From positions 1,130,501 through 1,194,500 of the forward strand of contig NZ_JALKAJ010000002.1 of NCBI RefSeq assembly GCF_023015615.1: a DNA stretch of 64,000 nucleotides, given 5' to 3'. The notes under the pieces were generated by a model. That model saw nothing but the letters and a program-made list of their open reading frames with translations, ran no database searches and was not told the DNA's origin. Positions 8,203-17,551 of the stretch are shown here, one piece after another. Origin of the DNA: Qipengyuania sp. S6317L1 (lineage in GTDB: Bacteria > Pseudomonadota > Alphaproteobacteria > Sphingomonadales > Sphingomonadaceae). Numbering within the stretch: position 1 is the stretch's first letter; each line of letters starts with the position of its first letter. The position numbers were made by a program, and so were the translations under genes.

Positions 8203-9210
8203 ATGTCTGAATTACCAGAAAACATGCAGGCTATCGGGTTTGAAACACCGGGTGGACCTGACGTTCTTCGCATCGAAGACGCACCTCTTCCTCAAATCGG
8301 CGCGAACGATGTCCTGATCAAAGTCGCCTATGCCGGGGTCAATCGCCCCGACTGCATCCAGCGCGCGGGCAATTACCCCGCACCTGCGGGCGCGTCCCCG
8401 ATCCTCGGGCTCGAAGTGTCGGGCGAAGTTGTTGCGGTGGGCGCTGATGTGCCGCCTGCAATGGTCGGCTCCTTCGTCGCTGCGCTGACGCCGGGCGGGG
8501 GTTATGCGCAATACTGCACCGCGCCCTGGCAACATTGTCTGCCCGTACCCGAAGGTATGGATATGAAGAAGGCGGCGGCGCTTCCCGAGACGCTTTTCAC
8601 CGTTTGGCACAATGTGTTCGAGCGCGGCATGGCCAAGGATGGCGAGACGCTGCTTGTCCACGGCGGCACGAGCGGGATCGGCACGATGGCAATCATGCTT
8701 GCCAAGGCGTTTGATATCAACGTTATCACGACCTGCGGTGACGAAGCCAAATGCGAGGCTGCGCGATCGCTCGGCGCGGATCTGGCGATCAATTACCGCG
8801 AGACGGATTTCGTCGAAGCGGTCAAGGATTACACCAACGGCAAGGGCGTCGACGTGGTGCTCGATATGGTGTCGGGCGATTATGTCCCGCGCAATTTGCA
8901 GTGCCTTGCCGAAGACGGCCGCCATGTCACCATCGCTGTTCTGGGCGGGGCCAAGGCGGACCTTTTCGTGCCTCTGGTGATGATGAAACGCCTGACGCTG
9001 ACAGGTTCGACCCTTCGCCCGCGCTCCGATGCGTTCAAGGCCGCGCTTGCCGATGAAATTGCGGTCAATGCCTGGCCCCTTTTCGCAAACGGCGATTTGT
9101 CGCCCGTCATGGACCAGACCTTCCCTCTGTCAGAGGCAGCAGCAGCCCATGCGCGGATGGAATCAAGCGCGCACATTGGGAAGATCATGCTAGAGGTTGC
9201 AGGTGGCTGA
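8203..9210 (+). CDS. NAD(P)H quinone oxidoreductase, PIG3/zeta-crystallin-like
   Basis: 335 residues of the medium-chain dehydrogenase/reductase superfamily. The GroES-like N-terminus (PGGPDVLRIEDAPLP, AGVNRPDCIQRAGNYP) lacks the catalytic-zinc ligands, and the nucleotide-binding motif GGTSGIGTMAIMLAK is at about 150. These enzymes reduce quinones with NADPH. The last eight bases overlap the GTG start of the following GST-like gene, so the two form an operon, possibly for electrophile or quinone detoxification. Confidence 0.9.
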   Translation: MSELPENMQAIGFETPGGPDVLRIEDAPLPQIGANDVLIKVAYAGVNRPDCIQRAGNYPAPAGASPILGLEVSGEVVAVGADVPPAMVGSFVAALTPGGGYAQYCTAPWQHCLPVPEGMDMKKAAALPETLFTVWHNVFERGMAKDGETLLVHGGTSGIGTMAIMLAKAFDINVITTCGDEAKCEAARSLGADLAINYRETDFVEAVKDYTNGKGVDVVLDMVSGDYVPRNLQCLAEDGRHVTIAVLGGAKADLFVPLVMMKRLTLTGSTLRPRSDAFKAALADEIAVNAWPLFANGDLSPVMDQTFPLSEAAAAHARMESSAHIGKIMLEVAGG

Positions 9211-9844
9211 GCGCCTGACGCTTCACGAGGACCCGCGAAGCGGCAATTGTTATAAAATCAAGCTTACCGCCGCGCTTCTGGGCCAGCCGCTTCAGACGCG
9301 CCAATATGACATACTCAAGGGCGAAACCCGCACGCCGGACTTCCTGGGTGCGATCAATTCCAATGGCCGCATTCCGGTTTTGCAGATCGTTGGAGATGAG
9401 GCAGGAGGCAAAAGCGCGCGCTTTCTTCCGGAAAGCAATGCGGCCTGCTGGTATCTGGCCGCTGGCTCGCATCTCGTGCCAGGCGATCCGTTCGAGCAGG
9501 CCAACCTCCTTCGCTGGATGTTCTTTGAACAATATCAGCACGAGCCCAATATCGCGACGCTGCGCTTCTGGCTGCGGTTCGTTGGCGAGCGCAACCTGTC
9601 GGACGAACAGCGCATGCTGATGCCGGGCAAGCGTGCCGCGGGGGAAGCGGCCTTTGCGCTCATGGATCAAGAGCTTGCCGACAAGCCCTATCTTTGTGGG
9701 CATAGCCTGACGCTCGCCGATATTGCACTGTTCGCCTACACCCATGTCGCGCATGAGGCAGGGTTCGAGATGGGCGACTTTGCGCATTTGCGTGAGTGGA
9801 TTGATCGGATTGAGCAGACCCCGGGGTTTACCCCCATGTCTTGA
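9203..9844 (+). CDS. Glutathione S-transferase-like protein
   Basis: 213 residues from a GTG at 9203, chosen because AGAGG lies six bases upstream; a TTG at 9197 is the alternative. An N-terminal thioredoxin-like domain (SGNCYKIKLTAALLG, NGRIPVLQ, ESNAACWYLA) precedes the all-helical C-terminal domain (LTLADIALFAYTHVA). Substrate unknown. The gene overlaps the quinone oxidoreductase by eight bases. Confidence 0.87.
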   Translation: MAERLTLHEDPRSGNCYKIKLTAALLGQPLQTRQYDILKGETRTPDFLGAINSNGRIPVLQIVGDEAGGKSARFLPESNAACWYLAAGSHLVPGDPFEQANLLRWMFFEQYQHEPNIATLRFWLRFVGERNLSDEQRMLMPGKRAAGEAAFALMDQELADKPYLCGHSLTLADIALFAYTHVAHEAGFEMGDFAHLREWIDRIEQTPGFTPMS

Positions 9845-9972
9845 GGGCAGTTGGCAACATAAGCGTCACATCCGCCCTCAGATTTCTCCGAACCGTCACG
9901 CCAATGTGAATCAGTCGTAACAATCGGCGTCCATGACAAAGGCCAGTCACAAAGGAATGCGTGAGGCCTTTC

Positions 9973-10875
9973 ATGAGCGATTTTTCGTCGTCCAACCTGC
10001 CAGCTGGTCTGGCCAATGTCGCCAATTTCCCGGTCACAGAGCCCAGGACGCCCGAGCCACCAAGCGAGGCCGGGCGCACCAAATATCGCACCATCTGGAT
10101 CAGCGATATTCACCTGGGCACAAAGGGCTGCAATGCCGAGATGCTGATCGATTTCCTCGATTCAACCGATTCGCAGACGATGTATCTGGTAGGTGACATC
10201 ATCGACGGCTGGCGGTTGAAGAAGAAGTTTTATTGGCCCTCTGCACACAATGACATTGTCTGGCGTCTGCTCAAGCGCGCCAAGCGCGGCACGCGCATCG
10301 TGTATATCCCGGGCAATCACGACGAAATGTTCCGCCAGTTTACCGGCCTCAATTTTGGCGGGATCGAAATCCGTCGCGCGGCTTTTCACGACACCGCCGA
10401 TGGCCGCCGCCTGATGGTGCTTCACGGGGACGAGTTCGATGCTGTCATGCTCTCACAACGCTGGCTCGCCTTCGTCGGCGACTGGGCATACCACGCAGCG
10501 ATGAGCCTCAACGTCGTCGTCAATGCGATGCGAAAGGCGTTGGGTAAGCCCTATTGGTCACTTTCGAAAGCCGCCAAGCACAAGGTCAAGAACGCGGTCG
10601 AGTTCATCGGCAAATATGAAGAGATCGTCGCCAAAGCGGCGGGCGAGCGCGGCGTTGACGGTGTTGTGTGCGGCCACATCCATACAGCCGAGGCCCGCGA
10701 ATTCGAATTTGACGGCAAGCCGGTTGAATATTGGAACGATGGTGACTGGGTCGAAGGCTGCAACGCCTTGGTCGAACACCACGACGGACGCATGGAAATC
10801 CTCAACTGGGCCGAAGTTATGGCCGCGCGCGAGGCCAGAGAGCCCGCCGAATCTGCCGAGCTTCAAGCGGCATGA
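9973..10875 (+). CDS. Metallophosphatase of the UDP-2,3-diacylglucosamine diphosphatase-like family
   Basis: 300 residues from the ATG at 9973 (GAGG six bases upstream). Calcineurin-type metal motifs appear in order: SDIHLG, GDIIDGW, GNHDE, HGDEFD and GHIHTAE. The family resembles LpxH, which cleaves UDP-diacylglucosamine in lipid A synthesis. Many alphaproteobacteria use the unrelated LpxI for that step, so the true substrate may be another nucleotide-linked lipid. The stop overlaps the next start (ATGA), which ties it to the glycosyltransferase that follows. Confidence 0.85.
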   Translation: MSDFSSSNLPAGLANVANFPVTEPRTPEPPSEAGRTKYRTIWISDIHLGTKGCNAEMLIDFLDSTDSQTMYLVGDIIDGWRLKKKFYWPSAHNDIVWRLLKRAKRGTRIVYIPGNHDEMFRQFTGLNFGGIEIRRAAFHDTADGRRLMVLHGDEFDAVMLSQRWLAFVGDWAYHAAMSLNVVVNAMRKALGKPYWSLSKAAKHKVKNAVEFIGKYEEIVAKAAGERGVDGVVCGHIHTAEAREFEFDGKPVEYWNDGDWVEGCNALVEHHDGRMEILNWAEVMAAREAREPAESAELQAA

Positions 10876-11942
10876 ATGCGCCCATCCCCATCGAGGCACA
10901 CGAGGCCAGTGTCTTCGCGCCTGTGACCGCGCGTTCGATCGTCATTGTAACCGATGCCTGGCACCCGCAAGTCAACGGCGTCGTGCGCACTTTGTCCAAG
11001 ACTTGCGAGGTCCTGCGCGAATGGGGTCATCAGGTTTCAGTCATATCGCCCGATCAATATCGCAATTTCCCTGCGCCTTCTTATCCCGAGATCCGCCTTG
11101 CTCTTACACCGCCGGGAGCCGTGGGAAGGCGGCTTAAAGAGCTTTCGCCCGATGCCGTGCATATCGCGACCGAGGGCCCGCTTGGGTTTGCCGCGCGGCG
11201 GTATTGCGTCAATCAGGGCGTGCCATTCACAACCGCCTATCACACGCAGTTTCCCGATTATCTCGCGCGGCGCACGCACCTGCCGGCAAGCCTGTTCTGG
11301 CCCTATATCCGCTGGTTCCACCGGCCTTCGCAAAACATCATGGTGGCAACGCCGACAATCCGGGCCCAGCTGCGCGCACACGGTTTGACGCAGCTTGTCC
11401 ATTGGAGTCGCGGGGTGGATCTTTCGTGTTTTTCTCCCAAGGCGCCGCGCCCCAGTGAGTACGACGGACTGGAGGGTCCCATTCTCCTCTATGTCGGACG
11501 TGTGGCGGTGGAGAAGAACATCGAGGCCTTCCTCACTTGCGACTATCCCGGCACCAAGGTGGTCGTTGGCGATGGTCCGGCCAGAGCGAACCTCGAATCG
11601 CGTTTCCCAGAGGCAAAATTCATGGGCAAGCGCATGGGTGAGGAGCTGGCGGGCTTCTATGCTCATGCCGATGTCTTTGTTTTCCCGAGCAAAACCGACA
11701 CTTTCGGCCTTGTGATGATCGAGGCGCTTGCGTGCGGGACCCCGGTTGCAGCTTACCCTGTCCCGGGCCCTCTCGACATTATCGAAGAGAGCGTGGGCGC
11801 GCTCAGCGATAACCTTGCCCGCGCGATTGATGCGGCGCGTTATTGCGACCGCTCGGACTGTGCCCGCTTCGGCGCAAAATACTCATGGGAAGCGGCAAGC
11901 GAACAGTTCCTGAGCGGTCTGGCAACGTTCAACCCGAGCTGA
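10872..11942 (+). CDS. GT4-family glycosyltransferase
   Basis: 356 residues with two Rossmann-like halves. N-terminal DAWHPQVNGVVRTL is the usual acceptor-side motif, and the donor-binding motif is KTDTFGLVMIEALACGTPVA. Closest in style to alpha-mannosyl or glucosyl transferases that make glycolipids (MgtA/SQD2/PimB type). Translation is coupled to the metallophosphatase upstream. A terminator-like hairpin follows about 80 bases downstream. Sugar and acceptor cannot be read from sequence. Confidence 0.88.
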   Translation: MNAPIPIEAHEASVFAPVTARSIVIVTDAWHPQVNGVVRTLSKTCEVLREWGHQVSVISPDQYRNFPAPSYPEIRLALTPPGAVGRRLKELSPDAVHIATEGPLGFAARRYCVNQGVPFTTAYHTQFPDYLARRTHLPASLFWPYIRWFHRPSQNIMVATPTIRAQLRAHGLTQLVHWSRGVDLSCFSPKAPRPSEYDGLEGPILLYVGRVAVEKNIEAFLTCDYPGTKVVVGDGPARANLESRFPEAKFMGKRMGEELAGFYAHADVFVFPSKTDTFGLVMIEALACGTPVAAYPVPGPLDIIEESVGALSDNLARAIDAARYCDRSDCARFGAKYSWEAASEQFLSGLATFNPS

Positions 11943-12019
11943 ATCGCACCTGATTCCCCTTGGGACGCAAGCAATTCCTTGCCCCGCAGCCTGCAATAGC
12001 CTATCTAGCGATGCACAAC

Positions 12020-12050
12020 GGCCGCTCCGCAAGGGGCGGCCCTTATTATT
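12020..12050 (+). terminator. GNRA-capped hairpin between the glycosyltransferase and trcR
   Basis: GGCCGCTCC and GGGGCGGCC pair over nine positions (one G-U) around a GCAA tetraloop, followed by a mixed T-rich tract (CTTATTATTTCT). Probably ends the upstream operon; it may also lie in the trcR leader. Confidence 0.6.
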
Positions 12051-12071
12051 TCTGATGGAGATTTTCCCCAA

Positions 12072-12911
12072 ATGGCACAAAAGGAACAGCCAAAGCCGCT
12101 GATGCCGCATGCCACGGCCACCTGGTTGGTCGATCACACCGGGCTCGCGTTTGAGCAGATCGCTGAATTTTGCGGCCTGCACATCCTCGAAGTGCAAGCC
12201 ATGGCCGATGATCTGGCCGGCAGCAAATACACCGGCCGCGATCCGGTGCACGCGGGCGAGCTCACCCTGGAAGAGATCAAGAAGGGTGAAGAAGACTCCG
12301 AATACGCGCTCAAAATGCACAAGGCGCCTGTCGAAGTCACCCGCACCAAGGGCCCGCGCTACACTCCTGTGTCCAAGCGTCAGGACAAGCCCGACGGCAT
12401 CGCATGGATCCTGCGCAACCACCCGGAAATTTCCGATGCACAGATCGGCAAACTCATCGGTACGACGCGCAACACCATCGGTGCCATTCGTGAGCGTTCG
12501 CACTGGAACATCCAGAACATCCAGCCAAAGGACCCGGTGACCCTGGGCCTGTGTTCGCAGCGCGAACTTGACGCGGTCGTGGCGAAAGCCGCCAAGCGCG
12601 CCGGCACCACCGAAGAAGAAGCGCCGGTTTCCGAAGAAGCGGCGCTCGACACCCGCTCCGACAAGGACAAACTGATCGAAGAGCTGCGCGCCGAGCGCGA
12701 TGCCAATGTGAAGGCAGCTGCCGAGGCGGCGCAAGAGGCCGAAGCCGAAGCATGGCTGGCGGCCAAGCGCGAAGCAGAAGAGAACGGCGTTGCGGTCGAA
12801 CCCAACGAAGCGTTTGCCGCTGCAACGTCTGCGCCAAGCGAATTGGAAGGCGTCGTGCCGGATGAAGAAGCTGAAGCCGAAGAGGCTGAGGACAGCGACA
12901 AGCAAGACTGA
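12072..12911 (+). CDS. trcR: TrcR, cell-cycle transcriptional regulator (DUF1013)
   Basis: 279 residues. The conserved part (about 1-185) includes TWLVDHTGLAFEQIAEFCGL and a helix-turn-helix-like stretch DAQIGKLIGTTRNTIGAIRE. The last 90 residues are an acidic, Ala/Glu-rich, probably coiled-coil tail that varies among homologues. TrcR is an alphaproteobacterial transcription regulator linked with cell-cycle control. It appears monocistronic, between two hairpins. Confidence 0.9.
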   Translation: MAQKEQPKPLMPHATATWLVDHTGLAFEQIAEFCGLHILEVQAMADDLAGSKYTGRDPVHAGELTLEEIKKGEEDSEYALKMHKAPVEVTRTKGPRYTPVSKRQDKPDGIAWILRNHPEISDAQIGKLIGTTRNTIGAIRERSHWNIQNIQPKDPVTLGLCSQRELDAVVAKAAKRAGTTEEEAPVSEEAALDTRSDKDKLIEELRAERDANVKAAAEAAQEAEAEAWLAAKREAEENGVAVEPNEAFAAATSAPSELEGVVPDEEAEAEEAEDSDKQD

Positions 12912-12930
12912 GCTTGCCTGAAACCATTTG

Positions 12931-12968
12931 AAAGGGCGGCCCGCTAGGATTAGCGCGGCCGCCCTTTT
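12931..12968 (+). terminator. Strong intrinsic terminator of trcR
   Basis: GGGCGGCC and GGCCGCCC close an inner CGCTA/TAGCG stem, followed by TTTT. On the minus strand the stem is followed by CTTT. Confidence 0.85.
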
Positions 12969-13044
12969 CATTTATGCCTCTGCCGACACCCCGCGAAGGG
13001 TGATATCCCTTGCGCTTGCCTGCACGATCTTTAAGGCTGCTGAC

Positions 13045-14706
13045 ATGAATGTTAATAGCGCCAATTATCACCATCCGACCCCTTGGGATACGACGTTCGA
13101 GCCGGTGACGCTGGCCACGATGTTGGAACGCACGGTGACCCATGATCCGGATGCGCCGTTCCTGCACTTCATGGGCCGCACCTTTTCCTATGGCGCGATC
13201 CATTCCGAGGCGATGAAATTTGCCAGCGGGCTGATCGAAATGGGGGTCAAGCCGGGTGAGCGTGTTGGCCTGTTCCTCCCCAATGTGCCCATCTATGCGA
13301 GCGCCTATTACGGCGCGATGATGGCAGGCGCGGTGGTGGTGAATTTCTCGCCGCTCTATTCTGTCGAAGAGCTGAGCTGGCAAGTCGCTGACAGCGGCAC
13401 GCGCGTTCTGGTGAGCGTCGATGTGCCCGAGCTTTACGATACGGCATCGCAAGTGCTCGCTTCGTCCGAACTTGAGACGCTGGTCGTCGGCTCGCTTGGC
13501 TCGATGCTTCCGCTTGGCAAATCCGTTGCCTTCAACCTCTTCAAGCGCAGCCAGATCGCCAAGGTGACATGGGGCGAGAATATCGTGCGCTGGTCGGACG
13601 TGCTGAGCGATGCGGGTGTCGACTTGCCTGCGATCACGCCGGATACGCTCGCGCTTCTTCAATACACGGGCGGCACCACCGGACGGCCCAAGGGCGCGAT
13701 GCTCGGCCATAGCCAGCTCGCGCAGAACGCGCAGCAGGTTGCCGCGATCAATCCGTGGGAAAACCCGCGCGCAGAAATTTTCATGGGCGCGTTGCCCTTC
13801 TTCCACGTCTTCGCCAACACTTCGCTGCTGAACCACGCGATGGTGAGCGGCGGGTCGATTGCGATGGTCCCGCGCTTTGAGGCGAAACAGGTGCTCGAAA
13901 CGATTGAAAAACTGGGCTGCACCGGCTTTCCGGGCGTGCCCACCATGTTTCAGGCGCTGCTTGACCATCCCGACCTCGCCAAAACCGACCTATCCAGTCT
14001 CAAAGTCTGCATCTCGGGCGGCGCGCCTATGCCGGCACAGGTCCATGACCGTTTTGAAGAGGCGACCGGCGTGCGCCTTGTCGAGGGATACGGCCTCACC
14101 GAAAGCTCAGGGGTGGTCTCCGCCAACCCTTACGCCGGCACCCGCAAGAAGGGCACCATCGGACAGCCGGTGGCGGGCACCGAGATCATCTTCCTCGACA
14201 AGGAAGACCCCACCAAGCTTGCCCCCGAAGGCGAGCCGGGTGAGCTTGCCTTCCACGGGCCGCAGATGATGCGTGGCTATTGGCAGCGCCCCGAAACCGA
14301 CGCCGATGTCTTTGTGACACGCGACGGCAAGCGTTACCTTCGCACAGGCGACGTTGCGATCGAGGACGAGGACGGCTTTCTCTCCATCGTCGACCGCATC
14401 AAGGACATGATCTCAGTCGCCGGCTTCAAGGTGTTCCCCAGCGTTGTCGAGGATTCGATCCGCAAGCATGAGGCGGTCAAAGAGGTGCTCGTGATCGGGG
14501 TGCCTGACGATTACAAGGGCGAAGTCCCGCGCGCTTTCGTGGTGCTCGAAGAGGGGGCCGATGCAAGCGGGGACGAGATCAAGAACTGGCTCAACGACCA
14601 CATCGGCAAGCACGAGCGCGTCGATCAGGTGGTGATCCGCGAGGACCTGCCCAAGACGATCATCGGCAAACTTGACCGTAAGGCCCTTCGCGCAGAAGTG
14701 CTTTAG
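13045..14706 (+). CDS. Long-chain fatty-acid/AMP-dependent acyl-CoA ligase
   Basis: 553 residues from the ATG at 13045 (AAGG eight bases upstream). An in-frame extension reaching into the trcR terminator is judged not translated. ANL-superfamily motifs are present: the P-loop YTGGTTGRPKGAM, GYGLTESSG, the hinge GDVAIEDEDGFLSIVDRIKD and the catalytic Lys in TIIGKLDRKAL. It activates a fatty acid to its CoA thioester via an acyl-adenylate, and is FadD-like in length and motifs. Chain length cannot be read. Confidence 0.92.
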   Translation: MNVNSANYHHPTPWDTTFEPVTLATMLERTVTHDPDAPFLHFMGRTFSYGAIHSEAMKFASGLIEMGVKPGERVGLFLPNVPIYASAYYGAMMAGAVVVNFSPLYSVEELSWQVADSGTRVLVSVDVPELYDTASQVLASSELETLVVGSLGSMLPLGKSVAFNLFKRSQIAKVTWGENIVRWSDVLSDAGVDLPAITPDTLALLQYTGGTTGRPKGAMLGHSQLAQNAQQVAAINPWENPRAEIFMGALPFFHVFANTSLLNHAMVSGGSIAMVPRFEAKQVLETIEKLGCTGFPGVPTMFQALLDHPDLAKTDLSSLKVCISGGAPMPAQVHDRFEEATGVRLVEGYGLTESSGVVSANPYAGTRKKGTIGQPVAGTEIIFLDKEDPTKLAPEGEPGELAFHGPQMMRGYWQRPETDADVFVTRDGKRYLRTGDVAIEDEDGFLSIVDRIKDMISVAGFKVFPSVVEDSIRKHEAVKEVLVIGVPDDYKGEVPRAFVVLEEGADASGDEIKNWLNDHIGKHERVDQVVIREDLPKTIIGKLDRKALRAEVL

Positions 14707-14736
14707 CGCGCGCCGAACACCTATGGTTCAAGGCAC

Positions 14737-14776
14737 AAAAAACGCCGCCTTCCATAGAGGAAAGCGGCGTTTTTTG
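14737..14776. terminator. Bidirectional terminator between the acyl-CoA ligase and bactofilin genes
   Basis: ACGCCGC(C)TTTCC pairs with GGAAAGCGGCGT over 12 positions with one bulge and is flanked by A and T runs on both sides, so it works for both converging genes. Confidence 0.88.
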
Positions 14777-14793
14777 CGTGATCTGTCAAAGCT

Positions 14794-15282
14794 CTAGTTG
14801 GCGAGCAGTCCGCCAGCATCGCCATTTCCGGCGGTGACCCGTTCGACCGGTTTTGCGTCGGGTGTCGGTTTTGCCGCGGGCTTGCTTGCATTGGGAGCAA
14901 AACGGCCATCAACCTGCGCGCCTTGTTCGATGGTCAGCGCATCGTAATGCACATCCCCTTCGACGCGGGCGGTCTTGAGGATCACCAATTCCTTTGCGGT
15001 GATCGAACCGGTGACTTTGCCCGACATGCGCGCGCTGTCCGCGACAACTGCGCCCTTGATGACCGAGCTTTCGCCTTGCACGATCGATGCGCATTTGATG
15101 TCGCCTTCGATCGCGCCATCGACATGCAGATCAGCCGACGCCGAAATATCGCCTTTGATCGTGACGTCGGAACCGATCACGGAGAAGGTTGAACTGGAAG
15201 CTGCCATACCGCGTCCTCTTGGCTTAGTGTCGGTGGTTGGCGGCAGCGATGGCGCTTGATCCGCGGATTTCTTTGAGAACAT
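14794..15282 (-). CDS. Bactofilin, polymer-forming cytoskeletal protein
   Basis: 162 residues. The central beta-helix repeats (VIGSDVTIKGDISASADLHV, DGAIEGDIKCASIVQ, ITAKELVILKTARVEGDVHY) define the family; short disordered tails flank them. The start MFSKKSADQ at 15282 matches the usual bactofilin N-terminus and overlaps the M23 gene by 59 bases. A second ATG at 15207 with AGAGGA six bases upstream would give a 137-residue form lacking the N-terminal tail. Bactofilins scaffold localized wall synthesis, and pairing with an M23 peptidase is a known arrangement. Confidence 0.9.
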   Translation of the reverse strand: MFSKKSADQAPSLPPTTDTKPRGRGMAASSSTFSVIGSDVTIKGDISASADLHVDGAIEGDIKCASIVQGESSVIKGAVVADSARMSGKVTGSITAKELVILKTARVEGDVHYDALTIEQGAQVDGRFAPNASKPAAKPTPDAKPVERVTAGNGDAGGLLAN

Positions 15283-16402
15283 CGGGGGCTGTCTCCAGGA
15301 AGGGGCGCGGGTTGACCGCGCGCCCGTTAATACGAACTTCGAAATGCAGGTGGGGGCCGGTTGAACGGCCAGAACTGCCAAGGCCGCCCAGGGTTGCCCC
15401 TGCATTGACCGCTTCTCCAACATCGACGCTGATCCGCGCAAGGTGCGCATAACGTGTCATGATGCCGCCCGGATGGGTGACTTCCACGGTGCGACCATAG
15501 CCCCCTTTCCAGCCGGCAAAGGTCACCTGACCGCCTGCCGCTGCGTAGATGTCGGAATCATAGGGGCCTTTGAAGTCGATGCCATTGTGCATCGCGCCGC
15601 TCTGATTGAACGGGTCGCGGCGATAGCCAAAGCCCGATGTCACGCGCGTGACAGCTGCGGGGACAACCCGCGGCACGCCTTCAAGCGCCAGTTCGAGCGC
15701 CGACATGCGCGCAAGGCTCAGACCGAGGCGCTCAAAGCGCGGGTCGAGCGAGCCGTCGGCCGCAGATGAGAGAACTTCAAGCGGGCCACCCATGGCCACT
15801 TGCGCTTCGGCGCGGGCCGCTTTTTCCATTGCGAGCGGGTCGAGGTTGAGCTTGCGCAGCGCCTCTTCAGCCTTTTTCGCGCGCCAATCGGCAAAACGGG
15901 TCATGTTCTCGACATAAGCAAGCTGGCGCGCTTCGATGAGCGCAAGCCCGGCTGCTTGCGGAAAAAAGGTGCTGACCTGCTCGATTGTCTCGGCGGTTTC
16001 CTGCGAGCTGTCGGTTACGTTGGAATCGACCGTTTTGATATCGTCGGGCAACATCTGGGACATCGCCTCAAGCGCTTCCTGTCGCGCCTCGAGGTCGGCG
16101 ACAACATTGTCGATGTCTCCGCCATAGGCATCAAGACGTTGCTGTGCACTCGCGACTTGCGCCTTTTCATGCTGGAAAGATGCAAGCGTCGCTTCGGCGG
16201 AATATTTGTTCCACGCCATAACGCCCATCGAACCTGCCCAACCGACAGCAACGACAAGTGCGCCAGCAGCCGCAGCCTTCTGAAGCCGCGCTGACACTTT
16301 GATGAAGCGGACCTGTCCCTGCGATCGCATAAAAAATTCACGATCCGGGAACCAATCTTGCAGCCGCTTGTTAAACGTACGCTTAGGAGTGTTTTTTTCC
16401 AA
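15224..16402 (-). CDS. M23 peptidoglycan endopeptidase paired with bactofilin
   Basis: 392 residues: cytoplasmic N-terminus, one transmembrane helix (about 42-64), a coiled-coil periplasmic stretch, then an LytM domain with the zinc ligands intact (HNGIDF, YAHL, HLHFEV). It should cut peptide cross-links in the periplasm, positioned by the bactofilin encoded downstream. The bactofilin start lies inside its last codons. About 400 bases of upstream DNA would hold its promoter. Confidence 0.92.
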   Translation of the reverse strand: MEKNTPKRTFNKRLQDWFPDREFFMRSQGQVRFIKVSARLQKAAAAGALVVAVGWAGSMGVMAWNKYSAEATLASFQHEKAQVASAQQRLDAYGGDIDNVVADLEARQEALEAMSQMLPDDIKTVDSNVTDSSQETAETIEQVSTFFPQAAGLALIEARQLAYVENMTRFADWRAKKAEEALRKLNLDPLAMEKAARAEAQVAMGGPLEVLSSAADGSLDPRFERLGLSLARMSALELALEGVPRVVPAAVTRVTSGFGYRRDPFNQSGAMHNGIDFKGPYDSDIYAAAGGQVTFAGWKGGYGRTVEVTHPGGIMTRYAHLARISVDVGEAVNAGATLGGLGSSGRSTGPHLHFEVRINGRAVNPRPFLETAPDVLKEIRGSSAIAAANHRH

Positions 16403-16800
16403 AAGCCTGACCCGTCTGGTTTTTCTTTGTTATCCGGCGACGCTAGCGTTGAACGGGCAAAGAAGCGAATCCTGTAACCTCGTGAAAAGTTGAATCGAAA
16501 GCTCCGTGCGATGAAGCGTTCATCTACGGGTAATCCCGTATGTCGCTGTGCGTAACATAGTGCCAATTGCCCTCGTGCGGCGAGCGGGGAACGTCCTGCA
16601 CGAAAGTAAGATTCGCCGGGCGATTCGCGCTTGGTTTGCCGGCCGGAACAGGCTGGGCGCGGGTCGGGGGATCATCGCTGACACAGCGGCAAGCTGCTGC
16701 TACTGTCGAGCGGATGAACGCATTTTCTTCCATTCCCTCATCCGACGCGCGCGCCGGGGTAGGCGAGTCTCAAATTAATGCTCTGACAAGGCGGCGATAA
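16403..16800. other. Intergenic stretch between divergent M23 and nadD genes
   Basis: No convincing gene. It holds a perfect ten-base palindrome ACGCTAGCGT and an inverted repeat ACGGG-TAAT-CCCGT. Several short open frames of under 80 codons exist on both strands but lack ribosome sites and family resemblance. One minus-strand frame (16524-16733) has a fairly natural composition but only a badly spaced GAGG. Promoters for both neighbours should lie here. Confidence 0.5.
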
Positions 16801-17457
16801 ATGTTCACCGGACTTCTTGGCGGCAGCTTCAACCCCGCGCATGGCGGGCATCGCCGCATCACGCGCTTTACCATTGATGCGCTCGGGCTGGATGAGGCGT
16901 GGTGGTTGGTGTCACCGGGCAATCCTTTGAAGCCCAGGGCCGGCATGGCACCTCTTGCAGCGCGCCTTCGTTCGGCCCGGGTACAGGCAAAACGCGCGCC
17001 CATCATACCCACCACGATCGAGAGTGAGCTTGGCACGCGCTACACTGTGGATACGCTGCGCGCGCTTCAAAACCGCTATAAAAAGCGGCAATTTGTGTGG
17101 CTTATGGGATCTGACAATCTCGCGCAGTTCCACCTTTGGAAGGATTGGCGCACCATCGCGAGGTTGATGCCGATTGCAGTCATCGCGAGGCCGGGTTATA
17201 CGACAGAGGCTATGACGAGCCCCGCCATGGCCTGGCTCAGGCGCTATCAGGTGCCTCAACCAGTTTTCCGAGAACAAGGGCGAAAACGCTTGGGGAGAGC
17301 GCCGGCACTGGTGTTTTTGCGTTTCGATCCGGACTATCGCAGCGCCACGGCGATCCGCCGGGGCAACGCCGATTGGGCGGATACATTTGCTGCCTCATCC
17401 AATGCGGCGCTGCGCGACAGGCTCACCTATCAAAATATCGGGGAAACCACTGCATGA
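16801..17457 (+). CDS. nadD: Nicotinate-nucleotide adenylyltransferase
   Basis: 218 residues. The nucleotidyltransferase signature GLLGGSFNPAHGGH at the N-terminus, LMGSDNLAQFHLW and the SATAIR motif near the C-terminus are diagnostic. NadD makes deamido-NAD from nicotinate mononucleotide and ATP. A stop codon directly precedes the ATG in frame, so no longer start is possible. It heads a run nadD-rsfS-rlmH-EnvC-like-CtpA, an order common in proteobacteria. Confidence 0.95.
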   Translation: MFTGLLGGSFNPAHGGHRRITRFTIDALGLDEAWWLVSPGNPLKPRAGMAPLAARLRSARVQAKRAPIIPTTIESELGTRYTVDTLRALQNRYKKRQFVWLMGSDNLAQFHLWKDWRTIARLMPIAVIARPGYTTEAMTSPAMAWLRRYQVPQPVFREQGRKRLGRAPALVFLRFDPDYRSATAIRRGNADWADTFAASSNAALRDRLTYQNIGETTA

Positions 17458-17551
17458 GGGTACGCTTTGGCCCCCTCGCAGAGCTCCTCACTTGCCATTC
17501 GCGCAAAGCCACCCCACATTTCACCTCTATTAAGGAGAATTACCGTAGCCT

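Noticed and set aside
12928-13044. In-frame N-terminal extension of the acyl-CoA ligase
   Set aside because: It begins inside the trcR terminator hairpin and lacks conservation; the ATG at 13045 has a ribosome site.
16524-16733. Minus-strand frame of 69 codons upstream of the M23 gene
   Set aside because: Composition is protein-like, but GAGG is only two bases from the ATG and I recognise no family; left as intergenic.
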